Positions 49,445-59,114 are shown, counted from the stretch's first letter. The stretch is DNA of 64,000 nt from an uncultured Lachnospiraceae bacterium (GCA_947575805.1 CANPOY010000009.1:1-64000), one strand, 5' to 3'. The notes: generated by a model from the sequence alone, not told the origin. Numbers and translations: made by a program.

Positions 49445-49711
49445 TTATTTTCTCAGGCCAAGCCTTTCAATCAGAGCACGGTATCTTTCAATATCCTTCT
49501 TTTTCAGATATTCGAGCAAACCACGTCTCTGGCCTACCATCTTCAGCATACCGCGACGGGAGTGATGATCCTTGGGGTTCTCCTTTAAGTGATCGGTAAG
49601 CTCCTGAATCCTTGCGGTCAGAACTGCTACCTGTACCTCCGGAGAACCGGTATCACCGGGCGTCCTCGCGTACTCGTTCATAATTGCGGTCTTCTTTTCC
49701 TTTGAAATCAT
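49445..49711 (-). CDS. rpsO: 30S ribosomal protein S15
   Basis: [56 protein letters not shown]. Confidence 0.97.
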   Translation of the reverse strand: MISKEKKTAIMNEYARTPGDTGSPEVQVAVLTARIQELTDHLKENPKDHHSRRGMLKMVGQRRGLLEYLKKKDIERYRALIERLGLRK

Positions 49712-49888
49712 TTCCTTTTCCTCCATAAAAATCTTATTTGCTCTGTACAGACCGCCTGACACCAGGCCCCGGTCGGAGTATCCACAGGCTGGGCATCGGC
49801 TAAACTATACCGTTAAATAATATCACACCTGCGGACAAAAGTAAACAAGTAATTTGCGTTCTTCTGCTTCCCTGCTTATAAAGCAGGA

Positions 49889-49917
49889 TTGACAGCTTCC
49901 GCAAAGACACTTATAGT
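49889..49917 (+). promoter_or_regulatory. Near-consensus sigma-A promoter for the HEPN-like gene
   Basis: TTGACA - 17 bp - TATAGT, 20 nt upstream of the ATG; RBS-like GGGGGGA. Confidence 0.8.
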
Positions 49918-49936
49918 AATTTGGGGGGAATGTGAA

Positions 49937-51667
49937 ATGAGTCTTTTAGTTAAATTTGTTGCAGTCGGTAACGGCGAAACCACCATATATCATACCAAAT
50001 ATATACATAAAATATTTAAGGAGCTACAGCAATGCGGATTGATCAACAGGTTAATGGTGCCTCCTGATGAATTCGAGCGGAAAGGCAGCCCCATAGACAC
50101 AAAGGATGAAGAAGGAAATATTTTTCTGCTTGAATTCAGCAGCCTGGAAAACGGTAAATTCAACAACTGGAATATCGAATTTCGGTTTGGGACATATCAT
50201 GCAGCAAAGCAGCTGGAAACAGCAATTCATTCGGATACCTATGCAGTTGACAAAGATAACTATTATCTGGAAAAGCTGAAGCTGGCAATTAAAAAGTCAA
50301 TTGTCAAAGACTGGGAAAAAATAATCTGGCTGATTGACAGGGACTCCGAATGCCTGTCCGTTGATTTATATCCGAGCATCTACAAAACAGAAAATCTCAT
50401 GCGGGAGCTGATCAACGAAGTCATGACAAAGCAGTACGGCACATCCTGGTGGGATTCCTTTGTATCTGCAAATATCAAGGAAAAACACAGCAAAAGGCTT
50501 GCCGAATATAAGTCAAAGGTTCCTGCATTCAATAATGTGGATGAGAAATTAATGTCAATTGATATTGATGACCTGGGTGATCTGGTTACCTTAAAAAGGT
50601 ATCAATGGATGCCGATTTTCGATGAAAAAATCAGTTATCTGCTAAACGGAGTGCAAAAATATGACGACGGTATGATACATGAACTGCTGTTAAAACAGAG
50701 AACCATAGAAGCAGATCTTTGGCAGGAGCAGTTTTCCAGATATTTGCCGGACGATTTCCCCAAACGATTTTCTTTGTTTGCAAAAGACAGAAACCATATC
50801 ATGCACAACAAGCTAATTGACCGAACCGCATTCCAGAAGATAAAGGATTCGGCAGAAACAATAGAAAAAGACCTTTTGCTCGCGATCGGCAAATTCAATA
50901 AAACTATCCTGTCAAACGAAGAAAAGGAAAAAATCGAAAAACAGCGGCAAATAGAAGCGAATATGCAGAAAATGCAGGATCACGAGCGCAGGGAAAGTGA
51001 AGCCGGCGTCTCTATCAGATCTTATGACGAAATTGAAGACTTATTGGCGGACAGTATCATTAAATTTCTAAGAGGCATTGAGGAAAACTATCGCTTTAGA
51101 AGTGATATAGAGCTCTCGGATTTATACTGTATCGACTGGAGCGATGCCGGGAAGTTGTTTTCCATACGTTCAAAAATTGACGATACAGAGCTGAATTTCA
51201 CCTATGTGTCGTCCATAAATGAAGCAGAAGGCGCTGACAGCTCATTGGAGATCTACTATGATATTATTCCCGAAAAATATGTTACGGTTCTGGAATATAA
51301 AAATGCTTCTGTTGAGATTGATCCTGACACCGGTTTATATGTACCGGTCGTACAGGACCGGCTTGGCAATATAACGGCAGTCGTAGACGCTGTAGTGGAC
51401 TTTATTGACGACAGGATAACAAACTATAAGGAAAATGCCTCCCCGGAAGACATTACCGAGTATGCCTCCTGCTGCGAATGCGGAGAATATTCTGTCTGCG
51501 TAAATGAAGACCTATTGCCGGCTGGGACATGTCTGAGCTGCGGATATGTCAATCACCTTCAAAGCTGTGAAAGGTGTGGAGAATTGTTTAACGCCGAGAC
51601 TGAGGGCTTGTATGAATACGATGTGGCACTCTGTCAGAATTGCCTGGACGCGATCGAGGCAGAGTAG
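49937..51667 (+). CDS. Large uncharacterised protein with HEPN-like motif and C-terminal Cys-rich zinc-ribbon region
   Basis: 576 aa from MSLLVKF; RNHIMH (Rx4H) at 50789-50806; LMRELINEVMTKQYGTSWW; C-terminal CCECGEYSVC...CLSCG...CERCG...CQNC. Confidence 0.8.
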   Translation: MSLLVKFVAVGNGETTIYHTKYIHKIFKELQQCGLINRLMVPPDEFERKGSPIDTKDEEGNIFLLEFSSLENGKFNNWNIEFRFGTYHAAKQLETAIHSDTYAVDKDNYYLEKLKLAIKKSIVKDWEKIIWLIDRDSECLSVDLYPSIYKTENLMRELINEVMTKQYGTSWWDSFVSANIKEKHSKRLAEYKSKVPAFNNVDEKLMSIDIDDLGDLVTLKRYQWMPIFDEKISYLLNGVQKYDDGMIHELLLKQRTIEADLWQEQFSRYLPDDFPKRFSLFAKDRNHIMHNKLIDRTAFQKIKDSAETIEKDLLLAIGKFNKTILSNEEKEKIEKQRQIEANMQKMQDHERRESEAGVSIRSYDEIEDLLADSIIKFLRGIEENYRFRSDIELSDLYCIDWSDAGKLFSIRSKIDDTELNFTYVSSINEAEGADSSLEIYYDIIPEKYVTVLEYKNASVEIDPDTGLYVPVVQDRLGNITAVVDAVVDFIDDRITNYKENASPEDITEYASCCECGEYSVCVNEDLLPAGTCLSCGYVNHLQSCERCGELFNAETEGLYEYDVALCQNCLDAIEAE

Positions 51668-51842
51668 GGGAAGAGGCGCTTGGCAGGACAATGGAAACTG
51701 CCAGATTCTTTCCCCTAAACCAGTCCCTGCAAATAACGCCCAAGACCCTGCATTTTTCAATCAAAAACCATGCTATTCCGCTGGTTCCACCTGTTGTCAC
51801 ATTGCGGAAAATTCCCTTTGCGCTTCCAATACATGCAGCGGC

Positions 51843-52907
51843 TCACAGTTCCCCCACCCCTGCCTGCAAAGCCGCACTATCCAGATTTTCCTCCATCCAG
51901 AGAAGCATCCGGTCCAGAACCTCTGCATAACTTTCCACCGTAAGCCTGTGACTTCCGTCCTGGAAACAGCGGGTCATGTAATCGTTCATCTCACGGCCGT
52001 AATGGGTGTAATCGCTGTAATTATCAAGATCCGTGATAAAATCATACATATTTTGGAAATAAAATACAGATACATTATGATAGGATAGCAGTCTCTCCAT
52101 AATATACCTCTCCCCGGCCAGCTCCGCTTCCAGGCCTCCCTCGACCGACTGGGTATACCAGTACAGAATGCTGTAAGGCGGAAAAAATACGGTAAAGTGC
52201 GTGTCCGGCATAGACTCGATATAAGGGATAATATACGCATTCAAATTGGCTTCTATATTGCCGATATAGGCATCCGCCGGCAGCGGTGTCTCAGACTCCC
52301 GGGGAAGGGCATAGGAGGACAGCACGTTTTGTCTGCCACAGAATACCTGCCCCCATGTGGAATAGATCTCGTTCAGAGGTGTGCCGGGCTGACGCCTGAA
52401 AACATGGGAAATATAATCCAGAAACACATCCTTATTCAGCAGATAGGGCAGATCGTTCCACGGAGACGTATCGTAAAGATATTCAGGAATCTCATAGGCC
52501 GTGATGCCGGGCTCCGCCTTGTAGGTAGGAATATCAATCCCCAGGAAAATTTCCTTCGGCCATGTCTTTCTTTCCTTTACAATCGTCATGATATTGTCAA
52601 TGTCCCTGGGATACGCGCCGTTATAAGAAAGCTTAATCGTGTTAAGCCCCATGGTCTGCGCAAAAAGCTCCGTATCAAAATTAATCGTCATGGACGATCC
52701 CAAAATTACGCTGTCATACTCAAACCTTCTGGCAATTCCCGGATTCTGGCTCAGCTGATTGTCTATGACATAACCGACTCCCGGCAGCGGCCCATGGTAC
52801 TGGAAAAAGGGATCGATTACCACCACTGTCAGCATACATACCAGCAGTAGGCTCACCGACAAAGCCAGAAAAATCAGGATATGCTTCTTATATTTCCCGT
52901 TATCCAT
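51843..52907 (-). CDS. SGNH/AlgX-DltD-like membrane-anchored protein
   Basis: N-terminal TM; VILGSSMTINFD and YSDYTHYGREMNDYM; adjacent to an MBOAT gene. Confidence 0.75.
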   Translation of the reverse strand: MDNGKYKKHILIFLALSVSLLLVCMLTVVVIDPFFQYHGPLPGVGYVIDNQLSQNPGIARRFEYDSVILGSSMTINFDTELFAQTMGLNTIKLSYNGAYPRDIDNIMTIVKERKTWPKEIFLGIDIPTYKAEPGITAYEIPEYLYDTSPWNDLPYLLNKDVFLDYISHVFRRQPGTPLNEIYSTWGQVFCGRQNVLSSYALPRESETPLPADAYIGNIEANLNAYIIPYIESMPDTHFTVFFPPYSILYWYTQSVEGGLEAELAGERYIMERLLSYHNVSVFYFQNMYDFITDLDNYSDYTHYGREMNDYMTRCFQDGSHRLTVESYAEVLDRMLLWMEENLDSAALQAGVGEL

Positions 52908-52924
52908 AATTATCCTCCTTCCCG

Positions 52925-54391
52925 TCAGAAATTAAAGTACAGAAATGTACTCACACCCGACAGCGAGACAATGCTCCACACGGCGACCAGCGCCAGGAAC
53001 ACCGTGCCGAAAATCGCAGGCCGGTGGCTTTCTTCGCCCTCATACAGATTTTTACAGCCAAACAGCAAAACACAGGCAATCAGGACAAAGGCCGCCAGAC
53101 CGTAATAGGCCGCACCGGGCAGCGTGTGCAGATGCAGCGCTTTCAGCACATAATATACTTCCGGGATCTGAAAGAAGGTGGCAAACTCCATGTTGATCCG
53201 CCCTCCTGTCACAGTTGCCAGCCGGCGCAGCATAAAAAGAGCCTGTTCCAGAGTGTCCGCCCTGAAAAAAGTCCAGGAACAGCAGATGAAAAGGAAGGTA
53301 AGGCTTGTGGAAAGCGCCTTTCCGAAAAGGCTCTTTTCCCCTGTGCCTCTTATCTTCTGCCAAATCCGGGTTATCACGGAAAGGACACCATGCAGAAGCC
53401 CCCATACAATATAGTTCCAGCCCGCCCCATGCCAGAAGCCGCTGACCAAAAAGACCAGCAGTACGTTGACACAGGTGCGGAGCATTCCCTTGCGGCTGCC
53501 TCCCAGAGGAATGTACAGATAACGTGTAAAGAACCGGGTCAGGGTGATGTGCCATCTGTCCCAGAATTCCAGAATATTCCCCGCTTTATACGGAGAAAGG
53601 AAATTGACGGGAATCCGGATATTAAACAAAAATCCGATCCCCCTTGCCATATCGCAGTAGCCGCTGAAATCAAAATAAATCTGAAAGGTATAAAAGAGGA
53701 TGACCACAAAGGTGTTGAGCCCGTCCAGCAGCGTATAGTATTGGAAGCCCCAGTTCACGGCCTGCCCGAACACATCGGCCAGCAGGATCTTCTTGCCAAG
53801 CCCCAGCACAAAGAGCCGCAGTCCCTTATACACATTTTCGGCCTGGATTCGCTTTGCAGACAGATCCCTGAACTGAGGAAGCATTTCCTCATGGCTGACG
53901 ATAGGGCCCGCGATCAACTGTGGAAAAAAGGTCACAAAAAGTGCATAATCCGAAATTTTCTGTCTGCGGACGGTACCTCCCGCGCTGTCTGCCAGAAAGG
54001 CAATCTGCTGAAAGGTAAAGAAACTGATCCCCAAAGGCAGCAGGATGCCCGGCAGCGAAAACTGTGTACGAAACAGCAGATTAACATTCTCAATCAGAAA
54101 ATCAAAATATTTATAATAAAGCAGCAGTGCCAGGTTCAACAGGATCCCACAGCTCAAGACACCCCTGACATGCCGCCCCTTTACAAGCAGACAATGAAAA
54201 AAATAATTTACCGCAATACTAAGCAGAATAACCCAAAGATAACTGAGCCGGAAATACGCGTAAAACCACAGGGACATACCGACCAGAAAATATTTGGCCG
54301 CCTGATACTTCCTGATCCGGTTAAGCAGAAAATATCCAGAAAACGCTACAGGCAGAAATAAAAATATGAATATATACGAATTAAACAGCAT
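52925..54391 (-). CDS. MBOAT-family O-acyltransferase (AlgI-like)
   Basis: GISFFTFQQIAFLAD; FFPQLIAGPIVSHEEMLPQF; YFDFSGYCDMARG; FWDRWHITLTRFF; GFWHGAGWNYIVWGLLHG. Confidence 0.94.
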   Translation of the reverse strand: MLFNSYIFIFLFLPVAFSGYFLLNRIRKYQAAKYFLVGMSLWFYAYFRLSYLWVILLSIAVNYFFHCLLVKGRHVRGVLSCGILLNLALLLYYKYFDFLIENVNLLFRTQFSLPGILLPLGISFFTFQQIAFLADSAGGTVRRQKISDYALFVTFFPQLIAGPIVSHEEMLPQFRDLSAKRIQAENVYKGLRLFVLGLGKKILLADVFGQAVNWGFQYYTLLDGLNTFVVILFYTFQIYFDFSGYCDMARGIGFLFNIRIPVNFLSPYKAGNILEFWDRWHITLTRFFTRYLYIPLGGSRKGMLRTCVNVLLVFLVSGFWHGAGWNYIVWGLLHGVLSVITRIWQKIRGTGEKSLFGKALSTSLTFLFICCSWTFFRADTLEQALFMLRRLATVTGGRINMEFATFFQIPEVYYVLKALHLHTLPGAAYYGLAAFVLIACVLLFGCKNLYEGEESHRPAIFGTVFLALVAVWSIVSLSGVSTFLYFNF

Positions 54392-54494
54392 CCTGTTTTT
54401 CCTCTTACTATGTACTCTTCTTTGATAACCGGTTTTACAGAAAGCCGAACGCCCGTATAGTAATGACGTCCGGTTTCTGTATCTCCTTCACCTT

Positions 54495-54815
54495 TTACTT
54501 TTCCTCAAACGTAGCACATGCCGTTCCCTGGCAGTCACAGGCCCCGCAGCCCTTAATGTCCACATGGCCGGCCGTGCACTTGTAATCGGAATTATAGACG
54601 CATTGTGTTGCTTCGCAGTCAATGCTGATAGTCCTGGTAGGATGACAAGTGGAATTCTTAAAGGAATCCTGTCCCTCCCGCCTCTCCGAAAAGCTTTCGC
54701 AGCAGGTGTCGTCACAGCAGTCCGCATGCTTTCCACCCACCAGAATGTCTCCCTTGCAGCACAAATGCTGGTCATTGTAAGTGCATTTCTCTGCCGAACA
54801 TTTTAAATCCGCCAT
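54495..54815 (-). CDS. DUF1540-type Cys-rich protein, two repeats
   Basis: MADLKCSAEKCTYNDQHLCCKGDILVGG...IDCEATQCVYNSDYKCTAGHVDIKG. Confidence 0.88.
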   Translation of the reverse strand: MADLKCSAEKCTYNDQHLCCKGDILVGGKHADCCDDTCCESFSERREGQDSFKNSTCHPTRTISIDCEATQCVYNSDYKCTAGHVDIKGCGACDCQGTACATFEEK

Positions 54816-54831
54816 AATCTCCTCCATTCCA

Positions 54832-54859
54832 TGCACAAAGTGCATTGCACAAGGTGCAT
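54832..54859. repeat. Tandem pair of palindromic 14-mers upstream of the DUF1540 gene
   Basis: tgcacaaagtgcat tgcacaaggtgcat; each contains TGCAC...GTGCA. Confidence 0.9.
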
Positions 54860-55071
54860 TGCGCATTTTTCGCCTTCCCATACATCCCGTCATGCCACCT
54901 CCGGCGGCACAAACAATCCGTGAAGAACACTGCTCTTGTGCTCTTCGGTGTGAAGTCTCGGAATTTCTTGGCCAGCATATTTTGCAGATTTAGAAATTCT
55001 CTTCACACTTTCATGTCTGGCTGACACAAAAAGTATTCACGCTTTTCGAAAGAAATATACGGCTTTTTAAA

Positions 55072-57036
55072 TTATTTACTCTCTTCCTGCACCGTCTCCT
55101 TTCGGATCTCCTTGGTGCGGATTTCCCGGCAGATATGCTCGATAAAAGCTTCCAGCGGCTTTTGTCCCTCATCCCCCAGGAATCGGCTTCTCACGGACAC
55201 AACCCCTTCTTCCTCTTCTTTCTGACCCACTACCAGCATATAAGGGATTTTGTCCAGTCTTGCTTCTCTGATCTTATAACCGATCTTCTCAGAGCGCTCG
55301 TCTACCGTAGCCAGCACACCGTTCTTTTTTAAGCTTGCCGCCACTTTTCCCGCATACTCGGAGAACTTTTCGGAAATCGGCAGCACCCGTACCTGCTCGG
55401 GACACAGCCAGGTAGGGAATTTGCCTTCATATTTCTCGGTCAGCCAGGCCAGCGTTCTCTCATAACAGCCCATAGAAGTCCTGTGTATGATATAAGGGCG
55501 CACCTTGTCGCCGTTCTGGTCAATATAGTACATGTCAAACTGTTCCGCCAGCAGGGCATCCCACTGAATGGTAATCATGGTGTCTTCCTTGCCATATACA
55601 TTCTTCGCGTTAATGTCCACCTTAGGTCCGTAGAATGCTGCCTCACCCACGTCCTCCCGGAAGGGAATCTCCAGCTCCTTCAGAATGTTTCTGATATGAC
55701 CCTCCGTTTCCTCCCATACTTCCGGATCGCCGATATACTTTTCCCTGTTGTCCGGATCCCACTTGGACAAATGATAGGTCACATCCTCGTTGACCCCCAG
55801 GGTCTCCAGACAATACTTTGCCAGGGCCAGACAGCCTTTGAATTCCTCCACCATCTGGTCGGGCCTTACGATCAAATGCCCCTCCGAAATAGTAAACTGG
55901 CGCACTCTGGTCAGTCCGTGCATCTCACCGGAATCCTCGTTTCGAAACAAAGTGGAGGTCTCGCTGTAACGGCAGGGCAGATCCCGATAGGATTTCTGAC
56001 TGGCCTTGTATACATAATACTGGAAAGGACAGGTCATAGGGCGGAGGGCGTATACCTCCTTATCCTTCTCCTCATCTCCGAAAACAAACATCCCTTCTTT
56101 ATAGTGATCCCAATGCCCGGAGATCCTGTACAGGTCACTCTTTGCCATCAGGGGAGTTTTGGTGCGCATATAGCCCCACTCATTGTCCTCCAGATCCTCA
56201 ATCCATCTCTGCATTGTCTGAATAATCTTTGCTCCCTTGGGCATCAGCAGAGGCAATCCCTGACCGATGACATCCACCGTGGTAAACAGCTCCATCTCCC
56301 GTCCCAGCTTGTTGTGATCTCTGTTTCTGACGTTCTCCCAATATGCCAGATACTCCTCCAGCTCCTCCTTTTTATTGAATGCCGTACCATAAATCCGCTG
56401 CAGCCGGGCCTTGTCAGAATCCCCCCGCCAGTAGGACATGGAAGAAGAGGTCAGCTTAAACGCCTTGATACCCTTAGTGCTCATAAGATGCGGGCCTGCA
56501 CAAAGATCCACGAAATCGCCCTGGCTATAGAAAGATATTTCGGCATCCTCAGGCAGATCCTGAATCAGCTCCACCTTGTATGGCTCGTTCTTTTCCTCCA
56601 TATACTGAATGGCTTCATTCCGGGGAAGGGTAAACTTTTCCAGCTTCTCTCCCTTCTTGATGATTTTCTTCATCTCCGCCTCCAAAGCGTCCAGATCCTC
56701 TCTGGAAAACGGCGCGTGATCGAAGTCGTAATAAAATCCCGTTTCGATACTGGGCCCGATCGCCAGCCTTGCATCGGGGAAAAGATTTTTCACTGCTTCC
56801 GCCAGCACATGGGACGCCGTATGCCTGATGGCCGCCAGCCCCTCTTCGTCAGCCGCAGTACAGATCTGCAATTCACAATCCCCGTCCAGTACAGTCCTTA
56901 AATCCACGACCTTCCCGTCCACCCTGGCGCAGCAGGCCGCCCTCGCCAGTCCCTCACTGATGTCAAGGGCAATATCATAAACACTTTTTGCCTCCGCATA
57001 CTCCTTTACGGAACCATCTTTTAACATAATTCTCAT
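55072..57036 (-). CDS. thrS: Threonine--tRNA ligase
   Basis: TGS domain; HTASHVLAEAVKNLFPDARLAIGP; RPMTCPFQYYVYKASQKSYRDLP; RTSMGCYERTLAWLTEKYEGKFPTWLCPEQV. Confidence 0.97.
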   Translation of the reverse strand: MRIMLKDGSVKEYAEAKSVYDIALDISEGLARAACCARVDGKVVDLRTVLDGDCELQICTAADEEGLAAIRHTASHVLAEAVKNLFPDARLAIGPSIETGFYYDFDHAPFSREDLDALEAEMKKIIKKGEKLEKFTLPRNEAIQYMEEKNEPYKVELIQDLPEDAEISFYSQGDFVDLCAGPHLMSTKGIKAFKLTSSSMSYWRGDSDKARLQRIYGTAFNKKEELEEYLAYWENVRNRDHNKLGREMELFTTVDVIGQGLPLLMPKGAKIIQTMQRWIEDLEDNEWGYMRTKTPLMAKSDLYRISGHWDHYKEGMFVFGDEEKDKEVYALRPMTCPFQYYVYKASQKSYRDLPCRYSETSTLFRNEDSGEMHGLTRVRQFTISEGHLIVRPDQMVEEFKGCLALAKYCLETLGVNEDVTYHLSKWDPDNREKYIGDPEVWEETEGHIRNILKELEIPFREDVGEAAFYGPKVDINAKNVYGKEDTMITIQWDALLAEQFDMYYIDQNGDKVRPYIIHRTSMGCYERTLAWLTEKYEGKFPTWLCPEQVRVLPISEKFSEYAGKVAASLKKNGVLATVDERSEKIGYKIREARLDKIPYMLVVGQKEEEEGVVSVRSRFLGDEGQKPLEAFIEHICREIRTKEIRKETVQEESK

Positions 57037-57055
57037 AATTTAACATACTCCTTTC

Positions 57056-57295
57056 TCAGGCTTCCTCTCCGCCTTCATCCCCGTCGTCACATTCTCCGCC
57101 GCCATAATTGCCGCTGTTATTGCCGTTGTTGCTTCCGATCACCACTCCATGAGTCCAGGGAGCCATCCTCAGCCCATGCACGATACCGCCCAGCAGGCAT
57201 ACTGCACCTATCAGCCACAGGGTCGTCTTCGCCAGGGTCACCTCTCCTTCAAACAATTTTTCACACAATTCTTCCCATTTCCTCTTTACCATCAT
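57056..57295 (-). CDS. Small single-TM protein with Gly/Asn/acidic tail, between T-box leader and thrS
   Basis: MMVKRKWEELCEKLFEGEVTLAKTTLWLIGAVCLLGGIVHGLRMAPWTHGVVIGSNNGNNSGNYGGGECDDGDEGGEEA. Confidence 0.7.
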   Translation of the reverse strand: MMVKRKWEELCEKLFEGEVTLAKTTLWLIGAVCLLGGIVHGLRMAPWTHGVVIGSNNGNNSGNYGGGECDDGDEGGEEA

Positions 57296-57373
57296 CGCGT
57301 TTACCTCCTTGCATGCTTCGGCACGCATACTTCCATGCCTGCGTCTTTGCAGCTCCTATACGGATCTGCATAC

Positions 57374-57407
57374 AAAAAATCCCTTGCAATATCTCTACTG
57401 CAAGGGA
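57374..57407 (-). terminator. T-box regulated terminator
   Basis: TCCCTTGCA-N10-TGCAAGGGA followed by TTTTTT on the minus strand. Confidence 0.88.
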
Positions 57408-57640
57408 CGTATCGTCTTTGCGAACGCGGTTCCACCCTTCTTGCAAAGCGCCTCCGGCTGCTTTGCCACCTTCATTTGCTCGTAACGGAAGCCACCGGGC
57501 CGTATTAAGGCCGCTCCGAGACGGTCTTCGAATGTCTTCCGCCAAACCGCTTCCAGCTCCGCCATGTCTCCCGGCGGACGGTTCTCTCTGAGACTGTCCG
57601 ACATTCTACTGTTCTCTTCAACGCTTTCTTCATATTACAG
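57375..57640 (-). ncRNA. T-box leader (presumably tRNA-Thr responsive)
   Basis: T-box motif AGGGTGGAACCGCG (complement at 57425-57438) with a following terminator hairpin, upstream of thrS. Confidence 0.92.
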
Positions 57641-57657
57641 GGAACTCATGATTATTT

Positions 57658-57686
57658 ATCATAGTACATTTTGGGCAGAATGTAAA
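57658..57686 (-). promoter_or_regulatory. Sigma-A-like promoter for the T-box/thrS unit
   Basis: Minus-strand TTTACA - 17 bp - TATGAT. Confidence 0.75.
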
Positions 57687-57693
57687 GCCTTTT

Positions 57694-58197
57694 TTATTTC
57701 CCTGCTATCGTTTCGGTAATATAAGCTTCCACCTCGTCCGGCTTCAGTTCCAGCGCCACTGCCAGCTCACCATACAGGCTTTCCTCGGCCAGATGAGAAT
57801 ATTTGGCATCTACGGCCGTCACCTTCCTTCCGGCCTGAAGACGTTCCTGTTTTCTTCTCCAAACAGTCTTGATCACCCTGACCCACTCCTCACAGCTTCC
57901 GCTCTTGATGCACTCACGGTAGGTCTGCTCTGTCAGTTTATCGTTTGCAATACTGAGCAGAGGGGTATCAGGAATGGCATCAATCAGCCTCTGTGCCTCC
58001 TCACGCCTGATTATGGGCCTGATGGAATCCTTTGGTGAATCCACCGGTACATACACCGTGCTTCCCGACTGGTATTTCGGTTTCAAAATATAGTACTGTC
58101 GCTCTTTATCCACGCCCGCAATGTCCAGAGTCGTGATCTTCTCTACCACGCAGACTCCTTTGCTCCCACACACCACATATTCGCCTACCTCAAACAC
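57694..58197 (-). CDS. CarD-family transcriptional regulator
   Basis: MFEVGEYVVCGSKGVCVVEKI...YYILKPKYQSGSTVYVPVD. Confidence 0.93.
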   Translation of the reverse strand: MFEVGEYVVCGSKGVCVVEKITTLDIAGVDKERQYYILKPKYQSGSTVYVPVDSPKDSIRPIIRREEAQRLIDAIPDTPLLSIANDKLTEQTYRECIKSGSCEEWVRVIKTVWRRKQERLQAGRKVTAVDAKYSHLAEESLYGELAVALELKPDEVEAYITETIAGK

Positions 58198-58315
58198 AAG
58201 AGCTCTCCTTTCTCAGATTATGCCTGTACTATTGTTATACCCTTATTTTAACAGATTAATCACGAAAATGTCAGTCAATTTTTTTATTTTTATATTTTTT
58301 TGTGAAAACTGTGCA

Positions 58316-58354
58316 TAAAAATTGGACGGCATTTTGTGCATAATGCCGTCCAAT
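58316..58354 (-). terminator. Intrinsic terminator after 58422-59114
   Basis: ATTGGACGGCATT-N8-AATGCCGTCCAAT perfect 13-bp stem followed by TTTTAT on the minus strand. Confidence 0.85.
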
Positions 58355-58421
58355 CTCTTATTATATTCTGATTTCCCGCTCTATACAGGATTGCCTTCCG
58401 CGGAATTCCATACCAATCCCG

Positions 58422-59114
58422 TCAGGCTGTAAAGTCAAAATGATTGCCCTTGGTGCTGTACCCGTCATCACGGATCGCATTCCAATCCACCTGACTGATT
58501 TTATCCTTCAGCTCCTTCACGGAATTGGCAAACAGGGTAGTACGCTTCACACCTTCACGGATGAATGCTCCCTCTTCTTTCTTATTCTTCACCGCTTCTT
58601 CCTTCTTGTTTTCCCGCTGCTTCTCAATACGCTCCCGCTGTTTGTCTGTAGTCTTCTCCAGCTCCGCGAAATAAGAAACCTTACCGTCATCTCCGATGGT
58701 CATGCCTACGCGCTTGACCTCTTCCTTCCTGTCGCCCAGCTGATTCTTCATATCCTGCAGCTTTGCCAGGGAATCATCCAGCTTTCGAAGGTTTTCCTGC
58801 TTATAATCCTTATCAGCAGCCATCTTCTCCAGCTCGTCGGGAGTCATTAAAACACTGTAAGTACTGGTGCCTCTGGAAAGATATTCCGCCGCCTCTTCCT
58901 CATTCTCATAGTTGGCAACCATAAAGTCCGTATCGCGATAGGTCTTCTGCAGTTCCTTTAACAGCTTTTTCGCCGCACTGCTCAGCTCTACCTTGTTGTC
59001 GTTTTTAGCCTGCGACGTATTCTTTGACTCTGCAGACCTGGATGTGTTTGCAGCAGTTTTTCTCTGCTCATAAATACTGCTCTGATAAGTACCGTAGCTT
59101 CCGATCTTCTCCAT
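58422..59114 (-). CDS. Hypothetical Lys/Glu-rich coiled-coil protein
   Basis: 230 aa, begins MEKIGSYGTYQSSIYEQRK; own terminator; no secure family. Confidence 0.75.
   Translation of the reverse strand: MEKIGSYGTYQSSIYEQRKTAANTSRSAESKNTSQAKNDNKVELSSAAKKLLKELQKTYRDTDFMVANYENEEEAAEYLSRGTSTYSVLMTPDELEKMAADKDYKQENLRKLDDSLAKLQDMKNQLGDRKEEVKRVGMTIGDDGKVSYFAELEKTTDKQRERIEKQRENKKEEAVKNKKEEGAFIREGVKRTTLFANSVKELKDKISQVDWNAIRDDGYSTKGNHFDFTA

Noticed and set aside
53024-54361. 445-aa plus-strand ORF
   Set aside because: Antisense to the MBOAT gene; no plausible RBS or domain.
55483-56901. 472-aa plus-strand ORF
   Set aside because: Antisense to thrS; no recognisable protein features.
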